Source: Pseudoxanthomonas sp. J35
GTDB taxonomy: Bacteria > Pseudomonadota > Gammaproteobacteria > Xanthomonadales > Xanthomonadaceae
Reading direction: 5' to 3'
NCBI RefSeq assembly: GCF_000513995.1
Contig: NZ_AZVB01000010.1
Coordinates: 1-64,000 of the forward strand
Length of the DNA stretch: 64,000 nt
A program made the position numbers and the translations under genes. This document shows positions 52,107 through 60,890 of the stretch, piece after piece (the first letter of the stretch is position 1; each line of letters begins with the position of its first letter). The notes under the pieces are model-generated. The model was not told the DNA's origin, ran no database searches, and was given only the letters and a program-made list of their open reading frames with translations.

Positions 52107-52150
52107 GCGCGGCGCGCGTGGAACCTCGCCGGTTGCGACCGGATCCCCGC

Positions 52151-52639
52151 TCAGATCCTCGAATAGCTCCAGGACTTCATGCTGCCGTTCTCGTACGGCA
52201 TGACGCCATGGAAGGCGCGCGGGTCGGCATCGAACACCAGCGGCAGGAAATGGCGGTCGCCGTCCCACAGCGGCAGCTCGGGGATGCGTTCGATCGCGAC
52301 CCATTCCAGCTCGCCCTCGGCATTGCTCTGGAACGGCTCGCCCTCGAACGCGTCGACCAGGAACACGAAGCCCAGCCAGTCCTCGCCATGCTTGCCGAAG
52401 CCCGGCCAGCTGATCGTGCCGCGCAGGCGCATGGCCGTGCATTCGATGCCGGCCTCCTCGCGGATCTCGCGGCGCATGCAGGCGACCACGTCCTCGTCGC
52501 GCTCGATCTTGCCGCCGAGGCCGTTGTACTTGCCCAGCTGGTGGTCGTCGGGACGCGCGTTGCGGTGGACCATCAGTACCTTGCTGCGGTCGGGCGAGAG
52601 GACGTAGCCCAGGGTGGCGACGATCGGCGTATAGGGCAT
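52151..52639 (-). CDS. mutT: MutT/Nudix 8-oxo-dGTP diphosphatase-like protein
   Basis: 162 aa. The Nudix box GGKIERDEDVVACMRREIREEAGI is intact (Gx5Ex7REUxEExGU). LVMVHRNARPDDHQLGKYNGLG before it is typical of MutT-type 8-oxo-dGTP hydrolases that clean the nucleotide pool. Start ATG 52639. It converges on the response-regulator gene across the DnaA-box duplication. Confidence 0.88.
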   Translation of the reverse strand: MPYTPIVATLGYVLSPDRSKVLMVHRNARPDDHQLGKYNGLGGKIERDEDVVACMRREIREEAGIECTAMRLRGTISWPGFGKHGEDWLGFVFLVDAFEGEPFQSNAEGELEWVAIERIPELPLWDGDRHFLPLVFDADPRAFHGVMPYENGSMKSWSYSRI

Positions 52640-52714
52640 GGGCGCACCTGCGGTCGAGGGGGAGCCGGCGATTCTAGCCGGCGCCGCGGCCGTGGCCGGC
52701 CGCGCGCCCTTCTC

Positions 52715-55700
52715 TCAGACGCGGGTGGCGGCGAACATGCGGTCCAGCACCGACTTCAGCGCCAGCGGCCGCACCGGTTTGGGCAGCAGCCCCAGCTCGG
52801 CCTCCTGCACCGCCGCGCGGGTGGCGGCACTGGCATCGGCCGACAGGATCAGGCACGGCGCCGGGCCGTAGCGGCCGCGCAGGCGCCCGGCCAGCAGCAC
52901 GCCGGTGTCGCCGCGGTCCAGGTGGTAGTCGAACAGCCACAGGTCGGCCGGCCGCTGCGCCAGCGCCGCCGCGGCCGCCTCGCCGTCGGCGGCGGTGGCG
53001 ACCTCGCAGCCCCAGCCGGACAGCAGCTGGGCCAGCGCGGACAGCGCGTCGGGATCGTTGTCGACCAGCAGCAGGCGCCGCCCGGCCAGGCCACGCACGC
53101 CCTGGGCCTGCGGACGCGCCACCACCGGCGGCTGCGCCCGGCGCAGTTCCACCGAGAACACCGAGCCGCGGCCCTCGCGGCTGCGCAGGCCCAGCGGCGC
53201 GTCCAGCAGGCGGGCGATGCGGTCGGCGATGGACAGGCCCAGTCCCAGCCCCTGCCCCGGCGCGTCCTCGCCACGGCGGAACTCCTCGAAGATCGCCTGG
53301 CGTGCCGACTCGGGTACGCCCGGGCCGGTGTCGTGCACCTCGATCCGCACCCGCCCGTCGACCCGGCGCACGCCCAGCACCACCCGGCCGCGGCCGGTGT
53401 AGCGCACCGCGTTGCCGAGGAAGTTCTGCAGTACCCGGCGCAGCAGTTGCGGGTCGCTGTGCACCCACAGTGTGGTCGGGCGGTAGGCGAAGGCCAGGCC
53501 GCGTTCGCCGGCCATGGCGCGGAACTGCTCGGCCAGCGGCGCCAGCACCTCGTCCAGCGGGAAGTCGCGCGGCGCCGGCACCAGGCCGCCGGCTTCCAGC
53601 CGCGACATGTCGAGCAGGCCGGTCAGCAGGTCGGAGGTCGAATCGAGCGCGCCGCCGAGCTGGCGCAGGGTCTCGCGCGAGGCGGCCAGGTTGGCCTCCG
53701 GCGTGGCGAACTGCCGCGACAGCGAATCGACGAACAGCTGCGCTGCGTGCAGCGGCTGCAGCAGGTCGTGACCGATCGCGGCGAGGAAGCGGCTCTTGGC
53801 GTCGTTGGCATGCTCGGCTTCCTGCTTGGCCGTCTCCAGCAGCGCGGTGCGCTCGGCCACGCGCTGCTCCAGGGTTTCGTTGGCGCGGATCAGGCCGCGC
53901 TCGGCCTCGCGGAACGCGGTCACGTCGGTGAAGGTGGCGACGAAGCCGCCGCCGGGCATCGGATTGCCGCGGATCTCGACGATGCTGCCGTCGGGGAACA
54001 CGCGCTCGGTCAGGTGCGGGCTGCCGTGGCGCATGAAAGCCAGGCGCCGCTCGACCATGCGCGTGATCTGGCGCGCGTCGGTGCCCACCGGCGCCTGCCG
54101 CCGCAGCGACCACTCGGTGAGGTCGGCGATCGGCCGGCCCACCTGCAGCAGCTCCTCGGGGAAGCCGAACAGCTCGGCATAGCGCCGGTTCCAGGCGACC
54201 AGCCGCTGTTCGCGGTCGATCACGCTGATCCCCTGGCTCATGTTCTGCAGTGCCGCCTGCAGCACCTGCTGGTTGAAGCGCAGGTCCTGCGAGGCCTCGC
54301 CGACGATGGCGGCGACCGTGTCCAGGTCGCCGCTCTCGCGCCGCGCCGCGTCCAGCAGCAGGCGCGCCGAGGCCGATCCCAGCACCGCTGACAGCTCGCG
54401 TTCCACCCGCGCCTCGATCAGCGCCGGTACCGGGCCGCTGCGCGGCGCCTGCGCCAGCAGTTCGGCGACCCGCTCCTCCGGCAGGAAGCGGCGGCCGGCG
54501 TCGCGCAGCGCCTCGGCGCCGAGGTTGCGGCTGGCCCGGTGCGGCGCCTCGCGCCGCCAGGCCATCGCCAGCACCGTGGCCAGGGTGCCGGTGAACAGGC
54601 TCGCGCCCACCGCGCGCCCCAACGGACTCCAGCCGGTCAGGCCGAACAGCGCGTTCGGGGCCAGCCAGCGCTGGCCGAACGGGCCTTCGACGATCCAGTG
54701 CGCGTCCACGCCGGCAGCGGCGGCCAGGGTCGGCGCCAGCAGCACCCAGGCCCAGGTGAGGAAGGCGACGAGCACGCCCAGCACCGCCGCCCGCGGCGAG
54801 GTCTGTGGCCGCCACACCGCGAATGCCAGCACCGGCGCCAGGGTGGCCAGCGCCGAGAACGACAGCGCGCCGACATCGGCCAGCGCCTCGCTGCCGGCCA
54901 CGAGCCGGCTGTAGGCCCAGGCCAGCAGCATGATCGCGGCGATGCCGGCGCGGCGCAGCAGCAGCAGGTCGCCGCGCCGGTCGCCGCCTTCGCCGCGCGC
55001 CCACGCGCCACGCAGCAGGCCCGGCGCGAACCAGTGGTTGCCGATCATCAGGCTCAGGGTGAGCGTGCTGACCACGACCATGCCGGTGGCGGCGCTGAGC
55101 CCGCCGAGGAATGCGAACAGGGCCACGCCTTCGTGTCCCTGCGAGAACGGCAGCGCCAGCGCGTACATGTCCGACGGCACCGCGTCGCCCAGCAGCGCGC
55201 GGCCGGCGTGGGCCAGCGGCAGCGTCGGCGCGGCGATCAGCAGCAGGTACAGCGGGAACAGCCAGCGCGCGGTGCGCACGTCGCGCTCGTCGCGACACTC
55301 GACCACGCCGACGTGGAACTGGTGCGGCAGCACGAACATCGCCAGCGCGCCCAGCAGGACCAGCGGGATGAAGCCGCCCGACGAGGCCGGCGGCGCAGGC
55401 GGCACGTCCGGCAGCGGTCCCAGGCCGAACCAGACGAACGCGCCCAGCACCAGCATCGCCAGCAGCTTGAACAGCGATTCGGCGGCCATCGCCAGCACCA
55501 GGCCACGGTTGTGCTCGGCCGCGCTGGCGCGACGGGTGCCGAACAGCATCGCGAACAGGGCCATGGCCAGGGCCACGTACAGCGCGCCATCGCGCCATAT
55601 CGGACCACCCTCGGCCGCGCTGCGGGTCAGGGTGGCGAAGCTCATCGTCACCGCCTTCAGCTGCAGGGCGATGTACGGAATCAGCCCCAGCGCGGCTACC

Positions 55701-56059
55701 GCGGTGACCGTGGCCGCCAGCCACGCGTCCTTGCCCAGCCGGGTGGCGATCAGGTCGGCCAGCGAGGTGGCGTTGGTCTCGCGCGCCAGCCGCACCAGCC
55801 TGACCATGAAGCCCACGGCCAGCGCATAGAACAGGATCGCGCCGATGAAGGTCGGCGGCAGCGGCCAGCCGTAGCGGGCGGCCTGGGTGACGGTGCCGTA
55901 GAAGGTCCAGCTGGTGCAGTGCACCGCCAGCGACAGCGCGTAGACATGGCGCCAGCGGTCGGCCAGCAGCGCCGGCCGGCGTTCGCCGAACAGCGCGGTG
56001 CCGAACATCAGCGCCAGCCACAGCAGGGCGGCGGGCACCACCACCCAGATGCTCAGCAT
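52715..56059 (-). CDS. SSS-domain hybrid sensor histidine kinase, CrbS/ErcS'-like
   Basis: 1114 aa. Residues about 1-500 form a sodium:solute symporter-like membrane domain (FYGTVTQAARYGWPLPPTFIGAILFY, QLKAVTMSFATL). A PAS domain follows (about 610-720), then HisKA with the phospho-His in IGHDLLQPLHAAQLF (about 760), an HATPase (about 865-960, LGNAVRYTGRG, DTGPGVPE, GLGLSIADR) and a C-terminal receiver (about 990-1110, LLLVDNDPDALS, LWLFDYHLD). ATG 56059 starts the first helix; upstream codons lack similarity. Partner is probably the LuxR-type regulator at 51164. Confidence 0.92.
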   Translation of the reverse strand: MLSIWVVVPAALLWLALMFGTALFGERRPALLADRWRHVYALSLAVHCTSWTFYGTVTQAARYGWPLPPTFIGAILFYALAVGFMVRLVRLARETNATSLADLIATRLGKDAWLAATVTAVAALGLIPYIALQLKAVTMSFATLTRSAAEGGPIWRDGALYVALAMALFAMLFGTRRASAAEHNRGLVLAMAAESLFKLLAMLVLGAFVWFGLGPLPDVPPAPPASSGGFIPLVLLGALAMFVLPHQFHVGVVECRDERDVRTARWLFPLYLLLIAAPTLPLAHAGRALLGDAVPSDMYALALPFSQGHEGVALFAFLGGLSAATGMVVVSTLTLSLMIGNHWFAPGLLRGAWARGEGGDRRGDLLLLRRAGIAAIMLLAWAYSRLVAGSEALADVGALSFSALATLAPVLAFAVWRPQTSPRAAVLGVLVAFLTWAWVLLAPTLAAAAGVDAHWIVEGPFGQRWLAPNALFGLTGWSPLGRAVGASLFTGTLATVLAMAWRREAPHRASRNLGAEALRDAGRRFLPEERVAELLAQAPRSGPVPALIEARVERELSAVLGSASARLLLDAARRESGDLDTVAAIVGEASQDLRFNQQVLQAALQNMSQGISVIDREQRLVAWNRRYAELFGFPEELLQVGRPIADLTEWSLRRQAPVGTDARQITRMVERRLAFMRHGSPHLTERVFPDGSIVEIRGNPMPGGGFVATFTDVTAFREAERGLIRANETLEQRVAERTALLETAKQEAEHANDAKSRFLAAIGHDLLQPLHAAQLFVDSLSRQFATPEANLAASRETLRQLGGALDSTSDLLTGLLDMSRLEAGGLVPAPRDFPLDEVLAPLAEQFRAMAGERGLAFAYRPTTLWVHSDPQLLRRVLQNFLGNAVRYTGRGRVVLGVRRVDGRVRIEVHDTGPGVPESARQAIFEEFRRGEDAPGQGLGLGLSIADRIARLLDAPLGLRSREGRGSVFSVELRRAQPPVVARPQAQGVRGLAGRRLLLVDNDPDALSALAQLLSGWGCEVATAADGEAAAAALAQRPADLWLFDYHLDRGDTGVLLAGRLRGRYGPAPCLILSADASAATRAAVQEAELGLLPKPVRPLALKSVLDRMFAATRV

Positions 56060-56116
56060 CGCCCCTGCCCCGTCACGCCTTCCGCCCCGTGCTGCTCCAC
56101 AAGGCGGACAGCATAA

Positions 56117-56146
56117 CGCGGCGGCGGGCACCGGCCCGCCGCCGCG
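56117..56146 (-). terminator. GC-rich hairpin downstream of the TonB receptor gene
   Basis: CGCGGCGGCGGGC pairs perfectly with GCCCGCCGCCGCG around ACCG, 27 bp beyond the receptor stop and before the kinase gene. There is no T-tract, so intrinsic termination is uncertain. Confidence 0.5.
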
Positions 56147-56173
56147 TCGTTACCTGCCGATGGGCCGGCCCGG

Positions 56174-58417
56174 TCAGAAGTTGTAGCGGACCGAGACGTA
56201 CCAGTTGCGCGGCAGGCCGTAGTACGCGGTCTGGATGTTGCCGACCGAGGCGAACTCCTGGCCTTCGATCATGTAGACCTCGTCGGTCAGGTTGCGCACG
56301 CCGGCGCGCACCTGCCAGTCCATCGACGGCGAGTCCCAGCTGCCGAACGCACCGACCACCGTGTACGCGCCCTGGCTGAGCACGTCGCGGTTGTCGACCG
56401 ACAACCAGGTGCGGCTGCGGTAGGAAGCGTCGGCACCGAGGGTCAGCGCGCCGGCGGTGTCCAGGTTGAAGGTGTGCTGCAGCGACAGGCGGGCGGTGTA
56501 CTCCGGCGAGAACGGCACGTGGTCGTGGTTCACGTTCGGGTCGAAGCCCGGGTACGACGGATCCAGGCGGAAGTCGTCGAAGCGGTCGTAGTCGGCGTCC
56601 AGCCAGCCGAACTGCGCGGCCAGGACGGTGGCTTCGCCGAGGATTGCGCTGCCCTCGAACTCGATGCCCTGGATGTTGAGCTCGGCGGCGTTGAGCACCG
56701 GGAAAGTGCCGACGTCCTGCGAGACGCGGGCCTGGAAGTCCTTGTAGTCGCTCTTGAACGCCGCGACGCTGCCGCGCAGGCGCTTGTCGTCCGAGGTCGC
56801 CTTCAGGCCCAGCTCGTAGGTCCAGACGTACTCGGGGTCGAACTTGGCGTGCTGGGTGTCGTACACGGTGTTGGCGCGGCCGTTGAAGCCGCCGGACTTG
56901 AAGCCGCGGTTGGCCGACACGTAGCCCATCACGTTGTCGCTGAAGGCCTTCTGCAGGCTCACCGACGGGGTGGTCGCGGTCCAGTCGGCCTTGGCCGAGA
57001 ACGCGACGGTCGCGTTGAGGCTGGTGAACGGCGCGCCCCAGAAGGTGCTGGTGCTGCGGTCGTATTCCTTGGTGTCCTTGGTCCAGCGCACGCCGGCGGC
57101 CAGGGTCCAGGTCGGCGCGAACTCCCAGTTGAGGTGGGCGAAGGCGGCCTTGCTGGTGGTGGTCAGGTCGTCATCGATGGTGCGCAGGAACGGGATGCCG
57201 GCGCCGAGCATCGAGAACAGGTCGTCGGCATAGGCTTCCTGGTGCGACGGCACGTTCTCCTTCATGTAGTACGCGCCGAAGGTGGCGTGCAGGTTGCTGC
57301 CGTTGTCGTAGTGCAGCTGGAATTCCTGGCTCTTCTGGTCCTGGTCCAGGGCCACCAGCACGTCGCCGAGCTCGTACTCGGAGGCGTCGATGTCGATGAA
57401 CGAGTGGGTCTTCAGCTTGCGGAAGGCGGTGATGCTCTTCAGCTGCCACTGCGCGTTGAGGTCCCAGTCCAGCGCCAGCGAGGCACCGGAGTGCTCCAGC
57501 TCCTGGCCCTGGTGGTCGGCGAAGGAGGTCCTGGCGGTGCGGTCCCACTTGCCGGTCTGGCCCGGCTGCAGGACGACCACGCCGGCCGGGGCCAGGCTGG
57601 TCTGCAGCAGCGGCGCCATCGGCCGGCCCATGGTCAGGGCGGCGTCCTGCTCGGTGTGGTCGACGGTCAGGGTGGCGCGGAAGCCGTCGGTCGGGGCCAG
57701 CGCCAGCTTGAAGCGCAGCGACCCGGTGTCGTCGTCGTTGAAGCGGCGGCCGGTGTCCGGATCCTTGACGTAGCCGTCGTTGGTGATCTTCGCGCCGGCC
57801 AGGCTCACCGCCACGGTGTCGCTGAGGCGGCCGCTGGCATAGAAGCGGCCTTCGAGGCGGCCGTAGTCGCCGGCGGTCACTTCGACTGCGCCGCCTTCGT
57901 TGTCGAAGGGGTTCTTGGTGGTCAGCTTGATCGCGCCGCCGGTGGAGTTCTTGCCGTACAGTGTGCCCTGCGGGCCGCGCAGGACTTCGACCTGCTGCAC
58001 GTCGAACAGCGAGAACAGCGCGCCGTTGATGCGCGAGTAGTAGACGTCGTCGACGTACATGCCCACGCCCGGATCGAAGGTCTGCAGCGCGTCCGGCTGG
58101 CCGATGCCGCGGATGAAGACGTTGACGCTGTTGGCCGAACCGCGGCCCTGGACGATGTTCATGTTGGGCACGGCGCCCTGCAGGCCATCGATGTTGCTCG
58201 CCTGCAGGTCCTTCAGCTGTTCCTCGCCGAAGGCGCTGACCGCGACCGGCACGTCCAGGATGGACTCGCTGCGGCGGCGGGCGGTGACGGTGACTTCGTC
58301 CAGCGTGGTGGCGGTCGCCTGGGTGCCCTCGGCCTGCGCGGCCTCCTGCGACCAGGCCACCGGCGCGTTGGCGGCCAGCAGGCTGCCGATGACCAGGCTC
58401 AGATACGTTTGCTTCAT
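56174..58417 (-). CDS. TonB-dependent receptor in the 3-hydroxybutyrate locus
   Basis: 747 aa. Signal peptide (VIGSLLAANAPVAWSQ), TonB-box-like TLDEVTVTARRR, a plug (DVPVAVSAFGEEQLKDLQASNIDGLQGAVPNM, VLRGPQGTLYGKNSTGGAI) and a 22-strand-type barrel ending YVSVRYNF. GGAGGGG precedes ATG 58417. It diverges from the GntP-type permease. Siderophore uptake is a general alternative, but its neighbours favour an organic acid or 3HB oligomer. Confidence 0.9.
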   Translation of the reverse strand: MKQTYLSLVIGSLLAANAPVAWSQEAAQAEGTQATATTLDEVTVTARRRSESILDVPVAVSAFGEEQLKDLQASNIDGLQGAVPNMNIVQGRGSANSVNVFIRGIGQPDALQTFDPGVGMYVDDVYYSRINGALFSLFDVQQVEVLRGPQGTLYGKNSTGGAIKLTTKNPFDNEGGAVEVTAGDYGRLEGRFYASGRLSDTVAVSLAGAKITNDGYVKDPDTGRRFNDDDTGSLRFKLALAPTDGFRATLTVDHTEQDAALTMGRPMAPLLQTSLAPAGVVVLQPGQTGKWDRTARTSFADHQGQELEHSGASLALDWDLNAQWQLKSITAFRKLKTHSFIDIDASEYELGDVLVALDQDQKSQEFQLHYDNGSNLHATFGAYYMKENVPSHQEAYADDLFSMLGAGIPFLRTIDDDLTTTSKAAFAHLNWEFAPTWTLAAGVRWTKDTKEYDRSTSTFWGAPFTSLNATVAFSAKADWTATTPSVSLQKAFSDNVMGYVSANRGFKSGGFNGRANTVYDTQHAKFDPEYVWTYELGLKATSDDKRLRGSVAAFKSDYKDFQARVSQDVGTFPVLNAAELNIQGIEFEGSAILGEATVLAAQFGWLDADYDRFDDFRLDPSYPGFDPNVNHDHVPFSPEYTARLSLQHTFNLDTAGALTLGADASYRSRTWLSVDNRDVLSQGAYTVVGAFGSWDSPSMDWQVRAGVRNLTDEVYMIEGQEFASVGNIQTAYYGLPRNWYVSVRYNF

Positions 58418-58500
58418 TTCCCCTCCTCCCGGGTGCATAGCTAGGGCGGCGGGCACATGCCGCCGATGCTGCGCACCTTAGGCGGCCGGCAGGAAGGCGG

Positions 58501-58517
58501 GCATCGTCCGTTGGTAC
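58501..58517 (+). promoter_or_regulatory. Candidate activator site upstream of the GntP-type permease
   Basis: GCATCGTCCGTTGGTAC matches the bdhA site at 15 of 17 bases and lies 67 bp before the permease ATG. A possible -10, GATACT (58543-58548), sits 25 bp beyond, close to the 23-bp spacing at bdhA. Another GGTACC is at 58537-58542. The divergent TonB receptor could share the site. Confidence 0.55.
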
Positions 58518-58584
58518 AGTGGGCCGCCTGCGGGGTGGTACCGATACTGCCGCGACCGCCATGGGAGGCGGGCGGAGTGTATTG

Positions 58585-59988
58585 ATGTCGTTGCTGATCG
58601 TGCTGGCTGCGCTGGCGTTCCTGATGGTGGTCGCCTACCGCGGCTACAGCGTGATCCTGTTCGCGCCGGTCGCGGCCATGGGCGCGGTGCTGCTGACCGA
58701 TCCTTCGCTGGTCGCGCCGATGTTCACCGGCCTGTTCATGGAGAAGATGGTCGGCTTCCTCAAGCTGTACTTCCCGGTGTTCCTGCTGGGCGCGGTGTTC
58801 GGCAAGCTGATCGAGATCTCCGGCTTCTCCAAGGCCATCGTCGCTGCGGCCATCCGCGTGGTCGGGGCCAGGCGGGCGATGCTGTCGATCGTGCTGGTCT
58901 GCGCCCTGCTCACCTACGGCGGCGTGTCGCTGTTCGTGGTGGTGTTCGCGGTCTATCCGTTCGCCGCCGAGCTGTTCCGCCAGAACGACATCCCCAAGCG
59001 GCTGATCCCCGGCACCATCGCCCTGGGCGCGTTCACCTTCACCATGGACGCGCTGCCGGGCACGCCGCAGATCCAGAACATCATCCCCACCGCGTTCTTC
59101 GGCACCACCGCCTGGGCGGCCCCGGTGCTGGGCATCCTCGGCGGCGTCTTCATCCTCGTGCTGGGCATGGTCTACCTGGAGTGGCGCCGCCGCGTGGCCG
59201 CGCGCAACGGCGAGGGCTACGCCAGCGGCATCGAGCTGCGCAACGAGCCGGAGCCGTTCCGCGGCGACCGCCTGGCCCATCCGCTGGTGGCGATCCTGCC
59301 GCTGGTCCTGGTCGGCGTGGCCAACTTCTTCCTGACCCGCTGGATCCCGCAGCTGTACGGCGCCAGCCACGAGTTCCTGCCTTCGGTGGTCGGCACCCCG
59401 GCGCCGGTGGTGCAGGACGTGGCCAAGGTCGCGGCGATCTGGGCGGTCCAGGGCGCACTGCTGGCCGGCATCCTCAGCGTGCTGGCCTTCGCCTGGAAGC
59501 CGGTCGTGGCCAGCTTCGCCGAGGGCACGAAGAACGCGGTCGGCGGCGCCCTGCTGGCCTCGATGAACACCGCCTCGGAGTACGGCTTCGGCGCGGTCAT
59601 CGCCGCCCTGCCCGGCTTCCTCGTCGTGGCCCATGCGCTGGGCGCGATCCCCGATCCGCTGGTCAACCAGGCCGTGTCGGTGACCGCGCTGGCCGGCATC
59701 ACCGGGTCGGCCTCCGGCGGCCTGAGCATCGCCCTGGCGGCGATGGGCGACACCTTCATCGCCAACGCCCAGGCCTACGGCATCCCGATGGACGTGCTGC
59801 ACCGCGTGGCGGCGATGGCCTCCGGCGGCATGGACACCCTGCCGCACAACGGCGCGGTGATCACCCTGCTGGCGGTGACCGGCCTGACCCACCGCCAGTC
59901 CTACAAGGACATCTTCGCCATCACCATCATCAAGACCCTGGCGGTGTTCTTCATCATCGGTGTGTTCTACGCCACCGGCTGGGTCTGA
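58585..59988 (+). CDS. GntP-family permease, probable D-3-hydroxybutyrate transporter
   Basis: 467 aa with about 12 membrane helices. ATG 58585 has GGAG 7 bp upstream; ATG 58561 lacks a ribosome-binding site. FTFTMDALPGTPQIQNIIPTAFFGT and ALPGFLVVAHALGAIPDPLVNQA are typical of GntP-type carriers, a family that includes gluconate and 3-hydroxybutyrate permeases. Gluconate is the alternative substrate. The bdhA-like upstream motif and the PHB genes nearby favour 3-hydroxybutyrate. Confidence 0.87.
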   Translation: MSLLIVLAALAFLMVVAYRGYSVILFAPVAAMGAVLLTDPSLVAPMFTGLFMEKMVGFLKLYFPVFLLGAVFGKLIEISGFSKAIVAAAIRVVGARRAMLSIVLVCALLTYGGVSLFVVVFAVYPFAAELFRQNDIPKRLIPGTIALGAFTFTMDALPGTPQIQNIIPTAFFGTTAWAAPVLGILGGVFILVLGMVYLEWRRRVAARNGEGYASGIELRNEPEPFRGDRLAHPLVAILPLVLVGVANFFLTRWIPQLYGASHEFLPSVVGTPAPVVQDVAKVAAIWAVQGALLAGILSVLAFAWKPVVASFAEGTKNAVGGALLASMNTASEYGFGAVIAALPGFLVVAHALGAIPDPLVNQAVSVTALAGITGSASGGLSIALAAMGDTFIANAQAYGIPMDVLHRVAAMASGGMDTLPHNGAVITLLAVTGLTHRQSYKDIFAITIIKTLAVFFIIGVFYATGWV

Positions 59989-59992
59989 CGGC

Positions 59993-60067
59993 GTAGAGCG
60001 GGGCTTGCCCCGCTGCCCCGGTTTTCCCGGGCTACCCGACGTGGGAGCGGGGCAGGCCCCGCTCTAC
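59993..60067. repeat. Inverted pair of SMAG-type GTAG palindromes
   Basis: GTAGAGCGGGGCTTGCCCCGCT faces GAGCGGGGCAGGCCCCGCTC and CTAC. It starts 5 bp after the permease stop. Its final CTAC, read on the minus strand, gives the TAG stop of the L,D-transpeptidase gene at 60064. Confidence 0.8.
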
Positions 60068-60828
60068 AGGTGGGCTACGGACGACGACGCAGCGCCGCAG
60101 TCGCCGCTGAGCAGGCGCGAACGCTGCAGCCATTCCTTGTCGGGGTAGTAGGCGAACAGGAAGGTGCCGTCGCGCAGGGTGTCGATCAGCTTGCGCGCCA
60201 CCTGCGGGCGCACTGCCGGGCAGCCGAGGCTGCGCCCGAGCCGGCCCTGCAGCTTCGCCGCCACCGGATTCACGTATGGCGCGCCGTGGATGACGATGGC
60301 GCGCTCGCGGGCGCGGTCGTTGAAGCCCGGCTCCAGGCCGCGCAGGCGCAGCGAGTAGCCGTTGCCACCCATGTAGGTTTCCTGCGCGGTGAACGCGCCG
60401 AGGCTGGTCATGAAGCTGCCTTCGGCGTTGGAGAACTTCTTCGCCAGGTTCTCGCCGGTGTTGCGCCCGTGCGCGACCCACTCCTCGAACAGCAGCTGGC
60501 TGCGTGCCAGGTCGAACACCCACATCCGCGGCTCGGTGGAGGGCCGCGAGTAGTCGATCACGCCCAGCCGCCGCGGATCCACGCCCAGCGCCGGATCGCG
60601 CAGCGCGCAGGACATCGCCCGCGCGGCCAGCTCCAGGACTTCGGGGCTGGCGGCCGGCGCCACTTCGGCCAGCCGCGCGGCCAGTCCGGCCCCGGGCAGG
60701 CTCGCCACGGGCGTGGCGACCGGCTGCAGCGACGGGACCGGCTGGGACGCGGGAACCGCCGGCGCGGCCACGGCCAGCAGCGGGAGCAGGGCCAGCCGGC
60801 GGCCGGCGGATATCGGGAACGACTTCAT
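60064..60828 (-). CDS. Murein L,D-transpeptidase catalytic-domain protein (YkuD_2 type)
   Basis: 254 aa. Signal peptide (LALLPLLAVAAPAVPAS), a low-complexity linker, then a catalytic domain with IVIHGAPYVNP and LGRSLGCPAVRP carrying the active-site Cys, the form seen in the YkuD_2 (PF13645) family. It likely modifies peptidoglycan in the periplasm. Start at 60828 (MKSFPISAG) gives the signal peptide. Its stop codon lies in a GTAG repeat. The second L,D-transpeptidase is just upstream on the same strand. Confidence 0.87.
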   Translation of the reverse strand: MKSFPISAGRRLALLPLLAVAAPAVPASQPVPSLQPVATPVASLPGAGLAARLAEVAPAASPEVLELAARAMSCALRDPALGVDPRRLGVIDYSRPSTEPRMWVFDLARSQLLFEEWVAHGRNTGENLAKKFSNAEGSFMTSLGAFTAQETYMGGNGYSLRLRGLEPGFNDRARERAIVIHGAPYVNPVAAKLQGRLGRSLGCPAVRPQVARKLIDTLRDGTFLFAYYPDKEWLQRSRLLSGDCGAASSSVAHL

Positions 60829-60890
60829 CCGGTGCACTTCTGTGGGGGATGGGCCTGGCTTCCCCTGGCCCATGGTCCCAGGCTGGGGCC

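Noticed and set aside
51830-52150. Chromosomal origin (oriC) at the DnaA-box cluster
   Set aside because: No dnaA, dnaN, gidA or rpmH nearby; the boxes sit between a response regulator and a MutT gene.
51466-52442. Open frames crossing the DnaA-box duplication on the minus strand, including an N-terminal extension of the MutT frame region
   Set aside because: Their repeated words only reflect the 126-bp duplication, and they overlap the real ends of both convergent genes.
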